Source of the DNA: Mucilaginibacter corticis
Lineage (GTDB): Bacteria; Bacteroidota; Bacteroidia; Sphingobacteriales; Sphingobacteriaceae
DNA: 64,000 bases
NCBI RefSeq assembly: GCF_007558865.1
Contig: NZ_VLPK01000003.1
Location: 558,001 to 622,000 of the forward strand
Direction of reading: 5' to 3'
Shown here piece by piece: positions 17,225 through 26,468 of the stretch (positions are counted from its first letter, which is position 1; each line of letters begins with the position of its first letter). The notes beneath the pieces are model-generated. The model saw only the letters and a list, made by a program, of their open reading frames with translations. It ran no database searches and was not told the origin of the DNA. Position numbers and translations under genes: made by a program.

Positions 17225-18157
17225 ATGGATAACAAGAACCTGTTATTACCGCTAAATTTATCGCAAGGCAGAGAGTTACAAACGCTGGTAGAAAACCGAA
17301 AGGCTTATACCATGGATACGTGCGAACTGAATGTTTTTGAAACCTACCAGCGCAGTGAATTAGTGCCTTTAACTTTTGACGACCTGGTTATTACCAGCAT
17401 GTTGCGCGGTAAAAAGGTAATGCACTTGTTTGATAAACCCGGGTTTGATTACCTGCCGGGCGAGACGGTTATCGTCCCTCCTAACATCACCATGACTATT
17501 GATTTTCCTGAAGCTACATCGCAGCAACCATCGCAGTGCACAGCTTTAGCCATCAGCAACCAGGAGATAAAAAACACCATTGATTTTTTAAACGAGAATT
17601 ACCCGCGCGAGGATAAAAACGCGTGGCGGATCAACTACAACCAGTTTCACTTTTTTAATAATTTTGAACTGGCACAGTTGATCAATAAGTTGATCCGTAT
17701 CAGCACTGGTGATGCCTTAACAAAGGATGTATTAGCAAATTTAACGCTGAAAGAACTGCTCATCCGCGTTATGCAGATGCAAAATTTGCATGAGGTGAGC
17801 GATAACCTGCATCAGCTATCATCAAATAACAGGTTTGCTTATGTGCTTGAATATATTAATCTTCATTTAAGCGAAAAATTAAATATTGACGCGTTGAGCC
17901 AGTTGGCATTTATGAGTAAATCAAGCTTTTTCCGGGCGTTCAAGCATGAAATGGGCATCTCACCGGTTGATTACATCATTAAAGAGCGGATACAACTGGC
18001 CAAACAATTAATGAATAATCCTAAGTACAGTATATCTGATGCCTGTTTCAGGGCCGGCTTTAACAATCTTAATTATTTTTGCAGGATGTTTAAACAAACC
18101 GAGGGCATAACACCCGGTATGTTCAAAGCACAGTTTAAAACAACCTGGCTTAATTAA
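17225..18157 (+). CDS. AraC-family transcriptional regulator (ald operon)
   Basis: 310 residues from the ATG at 17225 (a GTG at 17210 is an alternative start). The N-terminal half matches an AraC N-terminal ligand-binding domain (LPGETVIVPPNITMTIDFPE). The C-terminal double helix-turn-helix is at about 205-305 (NIDALSQLAFMSKSSFFRAF, then SISDACFRAGFNNLNYFCRMF, ITPGMFK). Its divergent position next to aldehyde dehydrogenase/DUF779 suggests it activates that operon in response to an aldehyde or alcohol. Confidence 0.88.
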   Translation: MDNKNLLLPLNLSQGRELQTLVENRKAYTMDTCELNVFETYQRSELVPLTFDDLVITSMLRGKKVMHLFDKPGFDYLPGETVIVPPNITMTIDFPEATSQQPSQCTALAISNQEIKNTIDFLNENYPREDKNAWRINYNQFHFFNNFELAQLINKLIRISTGDALTKDVLANLTLKELLIRVMQMQNLHEVSDNLHQLSSNNRFAYVLEYINLHLSEKLNIDALSQLAFMSKSSFFRAFKHEMGISPVDYIIKERIQLAKQLMNNPKYSISDACFRAGFNNLNYFCRMFKQTEGITPGMFKAQFKTTWLN

Positions 18158-18168
18158 CAATAACTTAT

Positions 18169-18669
18169 TTACATAGTAGGCGCCTGCTCATAAATAAACC
18201 ATTGCTGATCGGTAGTGCTGCGTTTGGCAGCCAATATAATTGCCGAATTTACCGTACCTTTAGAATCAGCAGGAGTTACATATAGGTCTGTTCCTTTTAG
18301 TTTGATCAGGTAAGTATCTTTTTTAACATTGATAAACTCGTACTGCTGTTTTTTGTCGCCTGCCGAAAAAGGCTGCTCCTCAAAAGCAACATTGGCTCCG
18401 GCCTCTGCTATCGGCTGAAAAGTTTTATTGGTAAGCAAGTTCTGCAGTTGATAGGTATTTGCATCGGTCTTTTTAAAATTCCAGGTCATGCATTTCCAGT
18501 TTTCAGGATAGTATGCTACTAAAGGTGTACCATTTTTTGAGGCGGCATCTTTTACACGCAGCAGCATGCCTGTCTGTACATTCTTGATGGCATAGTTGCC
18601 TTTAATATCCTGCGACGATGCAAAAAATGAATAGCTTATTAAAGATAGTATCAGAAGCAATCTTTTCAT
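18169..18669 (-). CDS. Secreted ricin-B-like (beta-trefoil) protein
   Basis: 166 residues with signal peptide MKRLLLILSLISYSFFASSQ. The repeats YAIKNVQTGMLLRVKDAAS, YQLQNLLTNKTFQPI and YLIKLKGTDLYVTP, each near a Gln/Trp-containing strand (MTWNF, QQWFIYE), resemble the three lobes of a RICIN-type carbohydrate-binding trefoil. It is the third gene behind the TsdA-like cytochrome and DsrE-like genes, 20 bp after the latter. The link to their chemistry is not obvious. Family call moderate. Confidence 0.65.
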   Translation of the reverse strand: MKRLLLILSLISYSFFASSQDIKGNYAIKNVQTGMLLRVKDAASKNGTPLVAYYPENWKCMTWNFKKTDANTYQLQNLLTNKTFQPIAEAGANVAFEEQPFSAGDKKQQYEFINVKKDTYLIKLKGTDLYVTPADSKGTVNSAIILAAKRSTTDQQWFIYEQAPTM

Positions 18670-18689
18670 GACCTTATAATTTTAATTGT

Positions 18690-19145
18690 TTATGGATGTA
18701 CTATTGTCCAGCCTTCGTTACCACGTATAATGATTTCGCCATTACCGCTTGGTACGTAGCCTATAAAATCGAACAATGTAGCTTTGTCAATTTTTCTTTC
18801 TTTGATAGTATTTTCACATTCGGCAAGTATTACACCTTTTGCTTGTAGAGCCAGCAATGTTTCCTGGTAAGGGTTTGATTTTAAAAACATGGTATAACCA
18901 CCTGCAAATGCTACCAGCTCAATTTCAACTTTACCTTTAATCCTTGGGTCCTCGAGCGCGTTATTGATGTTGCGCAAGGTCATTTTTATTTTGGCTGATG
19001 CTGTATCGTCAACAAAATATAAAGCTTTATAGTGCGCCTTTGTAGCTTCAGCACCTTTAAAATCAGAACCCTTAGTTTGTGCCGAGGCTGATTTGAATGA
19101 TGCAACAGCAATAAGGATGGCAAAGTATTTAAACAGGTTTTTCAT
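18690..19145 (-). CDS. Exported DsrE/DsrF-like sulfur-relay family protein
   Basis: 151 residues from the ATG at 19145 (another ATG lies at 19151) with signal peptide MKNLFKYFAILIAVASFKSASA. The mature part follows the DsrE/F fold: HYKALYFVDD, an NNALEDPRIKGKVEIELVAFAGG strand-helix region, and LQAKGVILAECENTIKERKID, with Cys in the place where DsrE-like proteins often have a conserved Cys. DsrE-type proteins carry sulfane sulfur. It is 18 bp downstream of the TsdA-like gene, which strengthens a sulfur role. Periplasmic location is inferred from the signal peptide. Confidence 0.78.
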   Translation of the reverse strand: MKNLFKYFAILIAVASFKSASAQTKGSDFKGAEATKAHYKALYFVDDTASAKIKMTLRNINNALEDPRIKGKVEIELVAFAGGYTMFLKSNPYQETLLALQAKGVILAECENTIKERKIDKATLFDFIGYVPSGNGEIIIRGNEGWTIVHP

Positions 19146-19169
19146 AATCATGGTTTTTACAAATATAAG

Positions 19170-20069
19170 TTAGTTTTTTTTAGTTGTCGATTTTTGGGCG
19201 TCTGCAATTGGCTGATAAGGCCCATATTTATGTTGTTGTTCGCTAAACGGATCAGCATAAGGCGCGAACGGAAAATCAATTGGCTTTTTGGTAATATCCT
19301 TCCAATCGTCATGCTGATCAAAATGCGGGCGTGACTGCGAGTTAACAAATGCTGCTACATCCCATGCTTCTTCATCAGTTAACTGAGGTGCCTTATAGGT
19401 AGTACCAAAAGGCATATTACTTTTAACAAAGGCCGCAAAAGTTGTCAGTCGGTATAATCCGGCCCCATCATTATAACTATCATCGCCCCACAGTGGAGGA
19501 AAAGTATAAACCATTTTATCAGGAGCTAACAATCCCTGCCCTGTTACTCCATGACAAGCCTGGCATTTTTGTATAAATACAGCCTTTCCTTTTAAGGGAT
19601 CAGCCGCATGGTCTAAATAAGCAAGTTTTAATATACCGCTGGTGCCCGGCGCTTTTACAGTTGTTTTTCCCAACCATTTAAGATAGGCTATCATGGCCTT
19701 CATTTCTTTACTTGTGGTATCTAACTTTTTACCGTTAAGGCTACGTTGCATACAGCCGTTTATCCTGTCGGCAATGCTCATAATATTATTGGTACGCGCC
19801 ATATATTGCGGATAAGCGGTAGCCGTTGCAGACAGGTTTAATCCATATATCTTAGCACCCGCATTGTTATGGCAGTTCTGGCAATTCATTCCGTTTGTTA
19901 AATGCCCCACCTTGCCATTCGGTCCAAAATAGTAAGCAGTGCGCGCTATCAGATCTTTACCGTACAAGATCTGTTTTTCCGCGCTGCTGGTCTTACCAAT
20001 GATTCCCTGCGATCTTGCTGCGATCGAGCCCAGTAAAATAGCTATCGTAAGTAAAATCTTTGAGGCCAT
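19170..20069 (-). CDS. Dihaem cytochrome c, thiosulfate dehydrogenase (TsdA)-like
   Basis: 299 residues with a signal peptide (LLTIAILLGSIAARSQG). Haem motif 1 is CQNCH (63-67), followed by DRINGCMQRSLNG (101-113). That segment is characteristic of TsdA-type enzymes, where a Cys near this position serves as an unusual axial ligand of the catalytic haem; Cys106 is the candidate. Haem motif 2 is CQACH (169-173), with Met219 in SNMPFGT as the likely sixth ligand. TsdA converts thiosulfate to tetrathionate or the reverse. It heads a three-gene operon with a DsrE-like protein. Family call good; direction of reaction unknown. Confidence 0.82.
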   Translation of the reverse strand: MASKILLTIAILLGSIAARSQGIIGKTSSAEKQILYGKDLIARTAYYFGPNGKVGHLTNGMNCQNCHNNAGAKIYGLNLSATATAYPQYMARTNNIMSIADRINGCMQRSLNGKKLDTTSKEMKAMIAYLKWLGKTTVKAPGTSGILKLAYLDHAADPLKGKAVFIQKCQACHGVTGQGLLAPDKMVYTFPPLWGDDSYNDGAGLYRLTTFAAFVKSNMPFGTTYKAPQLTDEEAWDVAAFVNSQSRPHFDQHDDWKDITKKPIDFPFAPYADPFSEQQHKYGPYQPIADAQKSTTKKN

Positions 20070-20091
20070 GCTTGAACAGTAAATTAACGCA

Positions 20092-20125
20092 AAAAAGCGG
20101 ATAGCTTAATAGCCACCCGCTTTTT
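20092..20125 (-). terminator. Terminator after the GH29 gene
   Basis: AAAAAGCGG (20092-20100) pairs with CCGCTTTTT (20117-20125). It lies 29 bp past the GH29 stop and just ahead of the TsdA-like gene, so the two are separate units. Confidence 0.75.
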
Positions 20126-20153
20126 AATTTGTAATTTATTCTTTACTTAATCA

Positions 20154-21572
20154 CTATCGCTGTTCGTTGTATACCTCAAACTCCGCAATTGATGGTTGTT
20201 CTTTGTAGCCTATTATCTGCATACGTACTTTATTGGCCCAGATACGGTTAAAACGGTGAAGTTTAATTTTACCTGCTTTATCACCATCAAGTATGGGTTT
20301 CCATGAACCTGCTGAATAATATTCCAGTTTGTATTTATTGATATTGGCTTTCTCCTCAGCAATTACTATGGTATTTAACGCTGTTTCGCGCTTAAAGCTA
20401 ATCTCATACCAAGGTTGCTTAACAACAGGATTTGAGATCCATGAAGAGCCAAAATTGTCATCATTTGCAAAATCGCTGATATTTGAATCGTCGCTCCAGC
20501 TTGAATTGGCCGGCTGGTTCTTGGCTAAGTTTGACGATATGATCGGCAGATCGATATCACCTATCGGTGCTACCGGGCCCTCATTTTTCCATAGTTTACC
20601 AATAGCATCTAAACCTGCTAAAGCATTAGCGTCAAATAAACCATCGCGGTTTGGTGCAACGTTCAGTATGAAGTTACAACGGTCGTTGTTTAATTTGATC
20701 AATTGTTCGTTAACCAATTTAGCAGCGTCCTTAACCGGGGTTGTTGGGAAATCTGTTTTCCAGAACCAGGCGCTTTGGATAGGCAAACATGCTAAAGATG
20801 GCATGAAGTTGCTCTCTTTTTGCATCCGCTGGCCTGCACCCATTTCGTAGGTTTTAATATCTGTATAGTATAAACCTTGTCCTGGGTATTTAGCACCGTT
20901 CAGGTCCATCAGCAAACAATCAGGCTGTAGTTTTTTTACCAGGTGATAGATATCCTCAAATGGCACGTCATCATAAGAGATCCTTGACCATGGTGCGTCC
21001 CAGCCATCAATGATCAGGGCTTCAATTTTACCATATTTTGTAAGCAGTTCTGTCAATTGGGTTTTCACCATTTCGATATGGCTTAGCTGGATCTGGTTAG
21101 GCCTTAATTTATGGTGTGTATCCAGTATTGAATAATACAACATCACCTTTAACCCATTTGCCCTGAACGCCTCAACATATTCTTTCACCACATCCCTTTT
21201 TAACGGACTGTTCATTACATTGTAATCAGTGCTTTTGGTATCCCAGATACAAAAACCGCTATGGTGCTTGGTGGTTAAGCATCCGTAAGTCATGTGGGCT
21301 GCTTTTGCCGCCTTTGCCCATTGATTACAATCCAGTTTGGTTGGATTAAACAATGCAGGCGAAGCTTCCGGATCAGGCCAGTCGGCATCCATATAAGTTG
21401 GAATATTAAAATGGATAAACATCCCAAACCGCAGGTCAACAAATTGTTGCTGCAGTTGCTTTAAATGTTGCCTTTGTGCTTCGCTATAATTGTCCGTTGC
21501 AGTTTGTGCCTTAGCAGCAAAAACGGTAAGGAAAAAAGCCAGCAATACCAGTTGTAGTTTTCTTGATATCAT
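20154..21572 (-). CDS. Secreted alpha-L-fucosidase, GH29
   Basis: 472 residues with signal peptide ending AAKAQ. The GH29 barrel includes LRFGMFIHFNIPTY (48-61), the TTKHHSGFCIWDTKSTDYN motif (100-118), VMLYYSILD and the probable nucleophile Asp189 in ALIIDGWDAPW. The C-terminal part (about 335-472) resembles an F5/8 type C (galactose-binding-like) domain with SDDSNISDFANDDNFGSSW. It removes terminal fucose from plant or algal glycans or host mucins in the periplasm or outside. A stand-alone gene. Confidence 0.9.
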   Translation of the reverse strand: MISRKLQLVLLAFFLTVFAAKAQTATDNYSEAQRQHLKQLQQQFVDLRFGMFIHFNIPTYMDADWPDPEASPALFNPTKLDCNQWAKAAKAAHMTYGCLTTKHHSGFCIWDTKSTDYNVMNSPLKRDVVKEYVEAFRANGLKVMLYYSILDTHHKLRPNQIQLSHIEMVKTQLTELLTKYGKIEALIIDGWDAPWSRISYDDVPFEDIYHLVKKLQPDCLLMDLNGAKYPGQGLYYTDIKTYEMGAGQRMQKESNFMPSLACLPIQSAWFWKTDFPTTPVKDAAKLVNEQLIKLNNDRCNFILNVAPNRDGLFDANALAGLDAIGKLWKNEGPVAPIGDIDLPIISSNLAKNQPANSSWSDDSNISDFANDDNFGSSWISNPVVKQPWYEISFKRETALNTIVIAEEKANINKYKLEYYSAGSWKPILDGDKAGKIKLHRFNRIWANKVRMQIIGYKEQPSIAEFEVYNEQR

Positions 21573-21829
21573 TTGTTAAAATATTTTTTCAGACTAAATT
21601 TTTATAATCAGCTATATCAAAGAAAGCAGATTACCGCCAAATAAAATTTTGCATAATTGTCCAATCATTAATCTATTTTGGCATGGCTTAACCAAGATTT
21701 ATGCATTAAAGAATAAATCAGATAATTATTTAAATGTGATCAAGTAATAACCATAATTACCTAAATAATCAATATTATTGCCGTTCCTTAATTAATTATT
21801 TACAGTCCTCCTAAATATATTAATTTTTC
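21573..21829. other. AT-rich divergent promoter region
   Basis: 257 bp between the divergent GH29 and binding-protein genes. No palindrome or good TAnnTTTG element was found. Confidence 0.4.
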
Positions 21830-22741
21830 ATGTCTGCTAAAAAAACCATTATTGCACTTAGCCTCATAGCAACTTCACTTATTGTTAAGGCACAGAATCA
21901 CCGGTTTGATCCGCCCTGGAACAAGCCATTAGAAAGCAAAGTTATGTTTACCGTACCCGGTATTGATAATGTACCTGATTTGTATGGCGATATCAGCGAC
22001 CCGCAATTGGTCATATTTTTTGCAGGTAACCAGTTTATGTGTGTGGATGAATTATTAGCGGCTTTTAAATTAAAGTATCCGCAATACCAGCGTGTATTTG
22101 CAGAAACCCTGCCGCCGGGCATATTAGCAAACCAAATTGCAGGTGGATCTGTAACCATTGGCAACATGCGGATCACCTATAAACCGGATATATACACTGC
22201 CGGAAAAAACGCCATCGACAAAATGGATATTTTCACCAAAACAGAAGCCTACGCCAACAACCGCTTAGCTATAATGGTAAAGAAGGGTAATCCTAAACAA
22301 TTAAAAAGCCTAGTTGATTTGGGTGGAAAAGATATACGGGTTAGCATGCCAAACCTGCAAACCGAAGGTATTGGTAAGCAAATTGAAGCTGCTTATGTAA
22401 AAGCCGGCGGCGAAAGCTTGCGTAAAACTATCCTTGAGGATAAGGTTAAAGATTCTACCACATATTTAACCAAGATTCATCATCGCGAAACCCCAATGCG
22501 CATTTTGTATGATCAAAGTGATGCCGGCCCGGTATGGTATAGCGAGGCCTATTATCAGCAAATGATTGGCCACCCGATTGACTTAGTTGAACTGCCGCAA
22601 AATGAAAATGTACCCGCTCAGTACGTTGCCGGATCATTAAAAACAGCGCCCCACCCACAGGCAGCTAAAGATTTTATGGATTTTTTGATAAGCGCCGAGG
22701 CTAAAGTTATTTACAAAAAATACGGCTTTTCGACCAATTAA
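21830..22741 (+). CDS. Periplasmic substrate-binding protein (molybdate/tungstate-like fold), orphan
   Basis: 303 residues with signal peptide MSAKKTIIALSLIATSLIVKAQ. The mature part has the periplasmic type-II binding-protein layout of ModA/PBP-like proteins: LVIFFAGNQFMCVDELLAAF near the start, LAIMVKKGNPKQLKSLVDL (about 144-162), IRVSMPNLQTEGIGKQIEAAY and a C-terminal ADYMKFL-like segment (AAKDFMDFLISAEAKVIYKKYGF). No permease or ATPase gene is next to it. It may bind an oxyanion or a sugar acid, or act as a sensor. Confidence 0.75.
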   Translation: MSAKKTIIALSLIATSLIVKAQNHRFDPPWNKPLESKVMFTVPGIDNVPDLYGDISDPQLVIFFAGNQFMCVDELLAAFKLKYPQYQRVFAETLPPGILANQIAGGSVTIGNMRITYKPDIYTAGKNAIDKMDIFTKTEAYANNRLAIMVKKGNPKQLKSLVDLGGKDIRVSMPNLQTEGIGKQIEAAYVKAGGESLRKTILEDKVKDSTTYLTKIHHRETPMRILYDQSDAGPVWYSEAYYQQMIGHPIDLVELPQNENVPAQYVAGSLKTAPHPQAAKDFMDFLISAEAKVIYKKYGFSTN

Positions 22742-22753
22742 CTTTACTAAATC

Positions 22754-22789
22754 CCGCCCTGATGAAGCGCGAGTGCTTTATCAGGACGG
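22754..22789. terminator. Hairpin between convergent genes
   Basis: CCGCCCTGAT (22754-22763) pairs with ATCAGGACGG (22780-22789) with one mismatch, and an inner AAGC/GCTT extends it. There is no long T run, so terminator strength is uncertain. Confidence 0.55.
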
Positions 22790-22801
22790 TTATAAGAAAA
22801 T

Positions 22802-24175
22802 TTAACCCACCGCCTTATTCAGGGCGATGATAGCTGTTTTAAACTGATCGCGGGCTATTACAAACTGGATATTTACTTTACGCAAAGCTACGCCGGCGCT
22901 CACGATGTTGATATCGTCTTTAGCTAAAGCGGCAGCCGCATTGGCCAGTAAACCCGGCTTATCCATATTTGAGCCTAATAAACAAACCATAGCTACTTTT
23001 TCAACAGATACTTTTTCAAACTTGGTTTCAAGGTCGGTGATCAGGTCTTGCTTAAAGTCGTTTTCCCAGATCACAATAGTGATGCTGTTGGCGCTGGTGG
23101 CTTTAAATGTGTAGCTGATTTGGTGTTGGGCAAACAACTGCATAATTTCAAGGTCACTGCCTACGCTGCCCACCATCAAAGCATCATATATATCTATCAA
23201 TAACAACTGGTCGGTACCGGTTATCACTTCTACCCTTTTTAATGCCGATACATAATTTTTAGTGATCAGTGTACCGGGATGCGCGGGTTCAAACGTATTT
23301 TTTATCCGCAGGTCAATGCCGTTTATTTCTAAAGGTTTTGATGCTTTTGGATGGATGGCTTCCATACCAACATCTGCCAATTGATCGGCAATATCGTAGT
23401 TGGTATAACCTACCGGTTTCACATTATCTATACCAACCAAACCCGGGTCGGCTGTTGACAGGTGATATTCTTTATGAATGATGGCCTCCTGTGGTTTTAC
23501 AATTTCGGCTATCTTACTAAAAGTAACTTCAGAATAACCACGGTCAAACTCGCGCATAATACCTTCTGTGCCTTTAGCATACCCGGTTACTATACAAATA
23601 CATTTTTCAAGTTCGATATTTGCAAAAGCATCTTTTATACGCTCATCAATAGTTAAAGCACGTTGATCATCAAAGCCGCTCAAGTCAACCAGTTTTGCAT
23701 TAAGGCCTTTGGCCGTTAAAATATTGGTCAGTACATAAGCGGAGTGCGTTTCGCCTATAGATGCCAGAATCTCGCGTGCGGCGAGCAGAATCCCCTCATT
23801 TAAATAGCCTGATGCCAGCATAATGGCGGCACTCTCTAAATAAGTTTGCGCTTTGGCAACGTGTTCTTCGATAAACTTATCGGCTGTTTCAACATCAAGG
23901 CCCAGTCTTGCGTACCCGGCGTTGATGGTTTTTAAATGCGCTACAAGCTCTTTTAGCGGCTCGTGAAAATTCTCTTTTAGCACTATCCTGTGGTAAACAC
24001 CAGGGGCTTTAGTTTTTTTATTTTCTAAAAGTAAATTAGTTACGCCGGAGAAGGCTGATACAACCAAAACACGGTTATATAATTGATCGCCTGTGCGTTC
24101 AAAATAAACAATATTGTTAATCACCTCCTGCAGGGCACTCATAGATGTGCCGCCTATTTTCTCTACGGTAAGCAT
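22802..24175 (-). CDS. lysC: Aspartate kinase
   Basis: Phosphorylates aspartate, the committed step towards Lys, Thr and Met. The 457-residue protein begins with VEKIGGTSM (family norm KFGGTS), has VVSAFSGVTN, the ATP/Asp site VTGYAKGTEGIMREFDRGYSEVT (read in two parts, about 198-220) and GMEAIHPKA. It ends with two ACT regulatory domains (about 305-455), the second starting MVCLLGSNMDKPGLLANAAAAL. No homoserine dehydrogenase domain follows, so it is a monofunctional kinase. It stands alone between convergent and unrelated genes. Feedback by lysine or threonine is expected but not readable here. Confidence 0.9.
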   Translation of the reverse strand: MLTVEKIGGTSMSALQEVINNIVYFERTGDQLYNRVLVVSAFSGVTNLLLENKKTKAPGVYHRIVLKENFHEPLKELVAHLKTINAGYARLGLDVETADKFIEEHVAKAQTYLESAAIMLASGYLNEGILLAAREILASIGETHSAYVLTNILTAKGLNAKLVDLSGFDDQRALTIDERIKDAFANIELEKCICIVTGYAKGTEGIMREFDRGYSEVTFSKIAEIVKPQEAIIHKEYHLSTADPGLVGIDNVKPVGYTNYDIADQLADVGMEAIHPKASKPLEINGIDLRIKNTFEPAHPGTLITKNYVSALKRVEVITGTDQLLLIDIYDALMVGSVGSDLEIMQLFAQHQISYTFKATSANSITIVIWENDFKQDLITDLETKFEKVSVEKVAMVCLLGSNMDKPGLLANAAAALAKDDINIVSAGVALRKVNIQFVIARDQFKTAIIALNKAVG

Positions 24176-24234
24176 GTCAGATCAAATTAAAAGGGCGAAA
24201 CTATAGAATTTTAAGGAAATACCATTTTAAAATT

Positions 24235-26367
24235 CTAATTACTGTCCATTACACATCTGAACCCAATTGTAGCGGCACGATCTAAAGATGGTGCCATCAA
24301 CAGATATTTACCGTATTTATTTAGTTCTAGCGCCGGCGGGAAATACCAACCCGACGTTTGCGCATGGTAATAGCTGCTGCCTTTTAAAATAGCCGACCTG
24401 CTATGTTCATCGGCATATTCATCGGTCCATTGCCATACATTGCCTAACAGGTCCATAACGCCAAACGGGCTTGCACCATTTGGATACGCATTTACGTTAG
24501 TTGGTCTGCGCATATCACGGGTTGTATCAGGTTGCGGAAATTTATCTGCTGATTTATCATTTCCCCAGGGATACAACCTGCCATCAGTACCCTGCGCAGC
24601 GTATTGCCATTCCCACTCATGCGGTAAACGCTTACCTGCCCATTTAGCATACGCCCGGGCATCGTCCAGAGATACCCATGTAACAGGCTGATCAGCTGTC
24701 CCTAAAAGGTATGTCCCGTTAACCCAATCTTTTAAAAAGTTATGATCATCCAGCGGATGATATTTAGTCGCATCCATAAACCGTTTAAACTCTTTATTGG
24801 TTACCGGGTATTTGTCGATATAAAAAGATGGGATCTCCATGGTATGTTTTTGGGTTCGCGACGGATGGCATTCCCAGGGATGCTGTACACCAACGGCCAG
24901 CGGTAGCTCATTCCCTTCGATCATCACCCCTATCGACTCAAACTGGTAATTACTCGCAGCCGGAATTTTAACCATTCCTTCGAGAGTTTTTACAGGTGGT
25001 TTTGTTTTTGCTATCGGGATGATCTGTTGCGGAATAGGTTTCCAATCTGCCGAATAACTTTTAAGCGTACGTTTGCTTAAACCGGACATTTTACTTAAAG
25101 TGGCATTCAGGTTAGCTGGTGTCATGCCGTTTTTTGTTACCAAAATCGCGCTGTAGCCATAACCTTCAATAGGAAAACTCAAAACAATTTTGTCGCCTTT
25201 GATCTCAGGCTTAATTTCATGACCGTTCCACAGATCATAATATTTTTCACTTTTATGGTAAGGTAAAGTTATTTGAGCACCGTTCGCATCGGTACTGTCA
25301 CGGTTAATAAAAGTATAAACCGTTTTGTCCCGGTCAGGAAATTTGGAGGCAAATACCCCCCTCTGCAACACCGGGATATAAGGTTCCCAATCTTTACTTG
25401 CCCAGATATCCGGAAGGGCTTTATAAATTGACGAGATCCGCCTAATAGCTTCTGCATACCTGTCGGGGATTTGGTTCCATACGGTCCATACATTTTCCCA
25501 CGAGTTATAGCCTATTCCGTTAAAAAATGCCGTTTGCAGATCATCAGTTTTATTTACAGCCCACCTATTGGTGATATTTACCTGGTGCTTTGGCTCAAAC
25601 CACCTGTAAACACTAACACCGGGCATATACTCGTAATTAAAGAAATACCCCCAGCTTAGCCTGTTCCACTCTATCATTTTTAAATTGCCCAATGATAGCT
25701 CGGGCTGCAATGCAAGCGGATAATTTTCATTCTTACTTGCCTGGTAAAAATCATCAGATACGCCTAACATGGTATCGCCGTTCATACCATCGGCACCCAG
25801 GTCTTTCATTTCTTTAACCAAAGCGTTGGGCATTGACATTTTGATCCGGCGTGTTCCATGATCCCAGATCATGATCGGGAAAAACACCCGGACACCGTTA
25901 GCCCTAAAATCAGCTATCATTTGCCTTACTGTCTTTTTTCCACCCGGCAGATCGGCCGTCAGATCAAACTGGTTACGGTTATCCACCCCAATATTAGGAT
26001 ACGTTGGCCATATCAATACCGCGTCAATACCGCCGTAACGTTTTTTCAGATCAGTCAGGTAGCGCGTAACGGTATATTTATGATTTACAGGGTCATAAAA
26101 ATAGCGGTCGTGCGCCATCATCTGTACATAAATGAAAGTATGATTGATCCATTTAAGCTTTGGTTCACCATAAAACGAACTATCATATTTTATGGTTGCT
26201 CTCTGTTTATCCCGCCAATCTTTTAAATTAGCTAACCATTTATCCCGCTGTTCGGGGCTATCGGGGCCTTTAAATAATTCTTTCATATAACCGGAGTATG
26301 ATGGCTCCTGCGCCCATACATGAGTGCTTAATAACAAGATTAAAAACAGGCAATATTTCTTAAGCAT
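24235..26367 (-). CDS. Exported glycosidase-like TIM barrel fused to an FGE/SUMF1-like domain
   Basis: 710 residues with signal peptide MLKKYCLFLILLLSTHVWAQ. Residues about 30-430 look like a glycoside-hydrolase barrel (GGIDAVLIWPTYPNIGVDNRNQFDL; GVRVFFPIMIWDHGTRRIKM; GADGMNGDTM; YNSWENVWTVWNQIP) ending in a beta-rich domain. Residues about 460-708 match the formylglycine-generating-enzyme/sulfatase-modifying fold (FYIDKYPVTNKEFKRFM; DARAYAKWAGKRLPHEWEWQYAA; YPWGND; GVMDLLGNVWQWT; TIGFRC). The two catalytic cysteines of true FGE are absent at the C-terminal R-G-G-S-like motif (LKGSSYYHAQTSG), so it probably lacks FGE activity. Substrate unknown. Confidence 0.75.
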   Translation of the reverse strand: MLKKYCLFLILLLSTHVWAQEPSYSGYMKELFKGPDSPEQRDKWLANLKDWRDKQRATIKYDSSFYGEPKLKWINHTFIYVQMMAHDRYFYDPVNHKYTVTRYLTDLKKRYGGIDAVLIWPTYPNIGVDNRNQFDLTADLPGGKKTVRQMIADFRANGVRVFFPIMIWDHGTRRIKMSMPNALVKEMKDLGADGMNGDTMLGVSDDFYQASKNENYPLALQPELSLGNLKMIEWNRLSWGYFFNYEYMPGVSVYRWFEPKHQVNITNRWAVNKTDDLQTAFFNGIGYNSWENVWTVWNQIPDRYAEAIRRISSIYKALPDIWASKDWEPYIPVLQRGVFASKFPDRDKTVYTFINRDSTDANGAQITLPYHKSEKYYDLWNGHEIKPEIKGDKIVLSFPIEGYGYSAILVTKNGMTPANLNATLSKMSGLSKRTLKSYSADWKPIPQQIIPIAKTKPPVKTLEGMVKIPAASNYQFESIGVMIEGNELPLAVGVQHPWECHPSRTQKHTMEIPSFYIDKYPVTNKEFKRFMDATKYHPLDDHNFLKDWVNGTYLLGTADQPVTWVSLDDARAYAKWAGKRLPHEWEWQYAAQGTDGRLYPWGNDKSADKFPQPDTTRDMRRPTNVNAYPNGASPFGVMDLLGNVWQWTDEYADEHSRSAILKGSSYYHAQTSGWYFPPALELNKYGKYLLMAPSLDRAATIGFRCVMDSN

Positions 26368-26468
26368 AACTTTAGTCGGGTTATTAGTTGGTTGATTTAA
26401 AAGTAGAATACTTTTTTCAAATTCAGAAAGCCCGAAGATTTATTAAATTTACACCTGATAAAAACATT

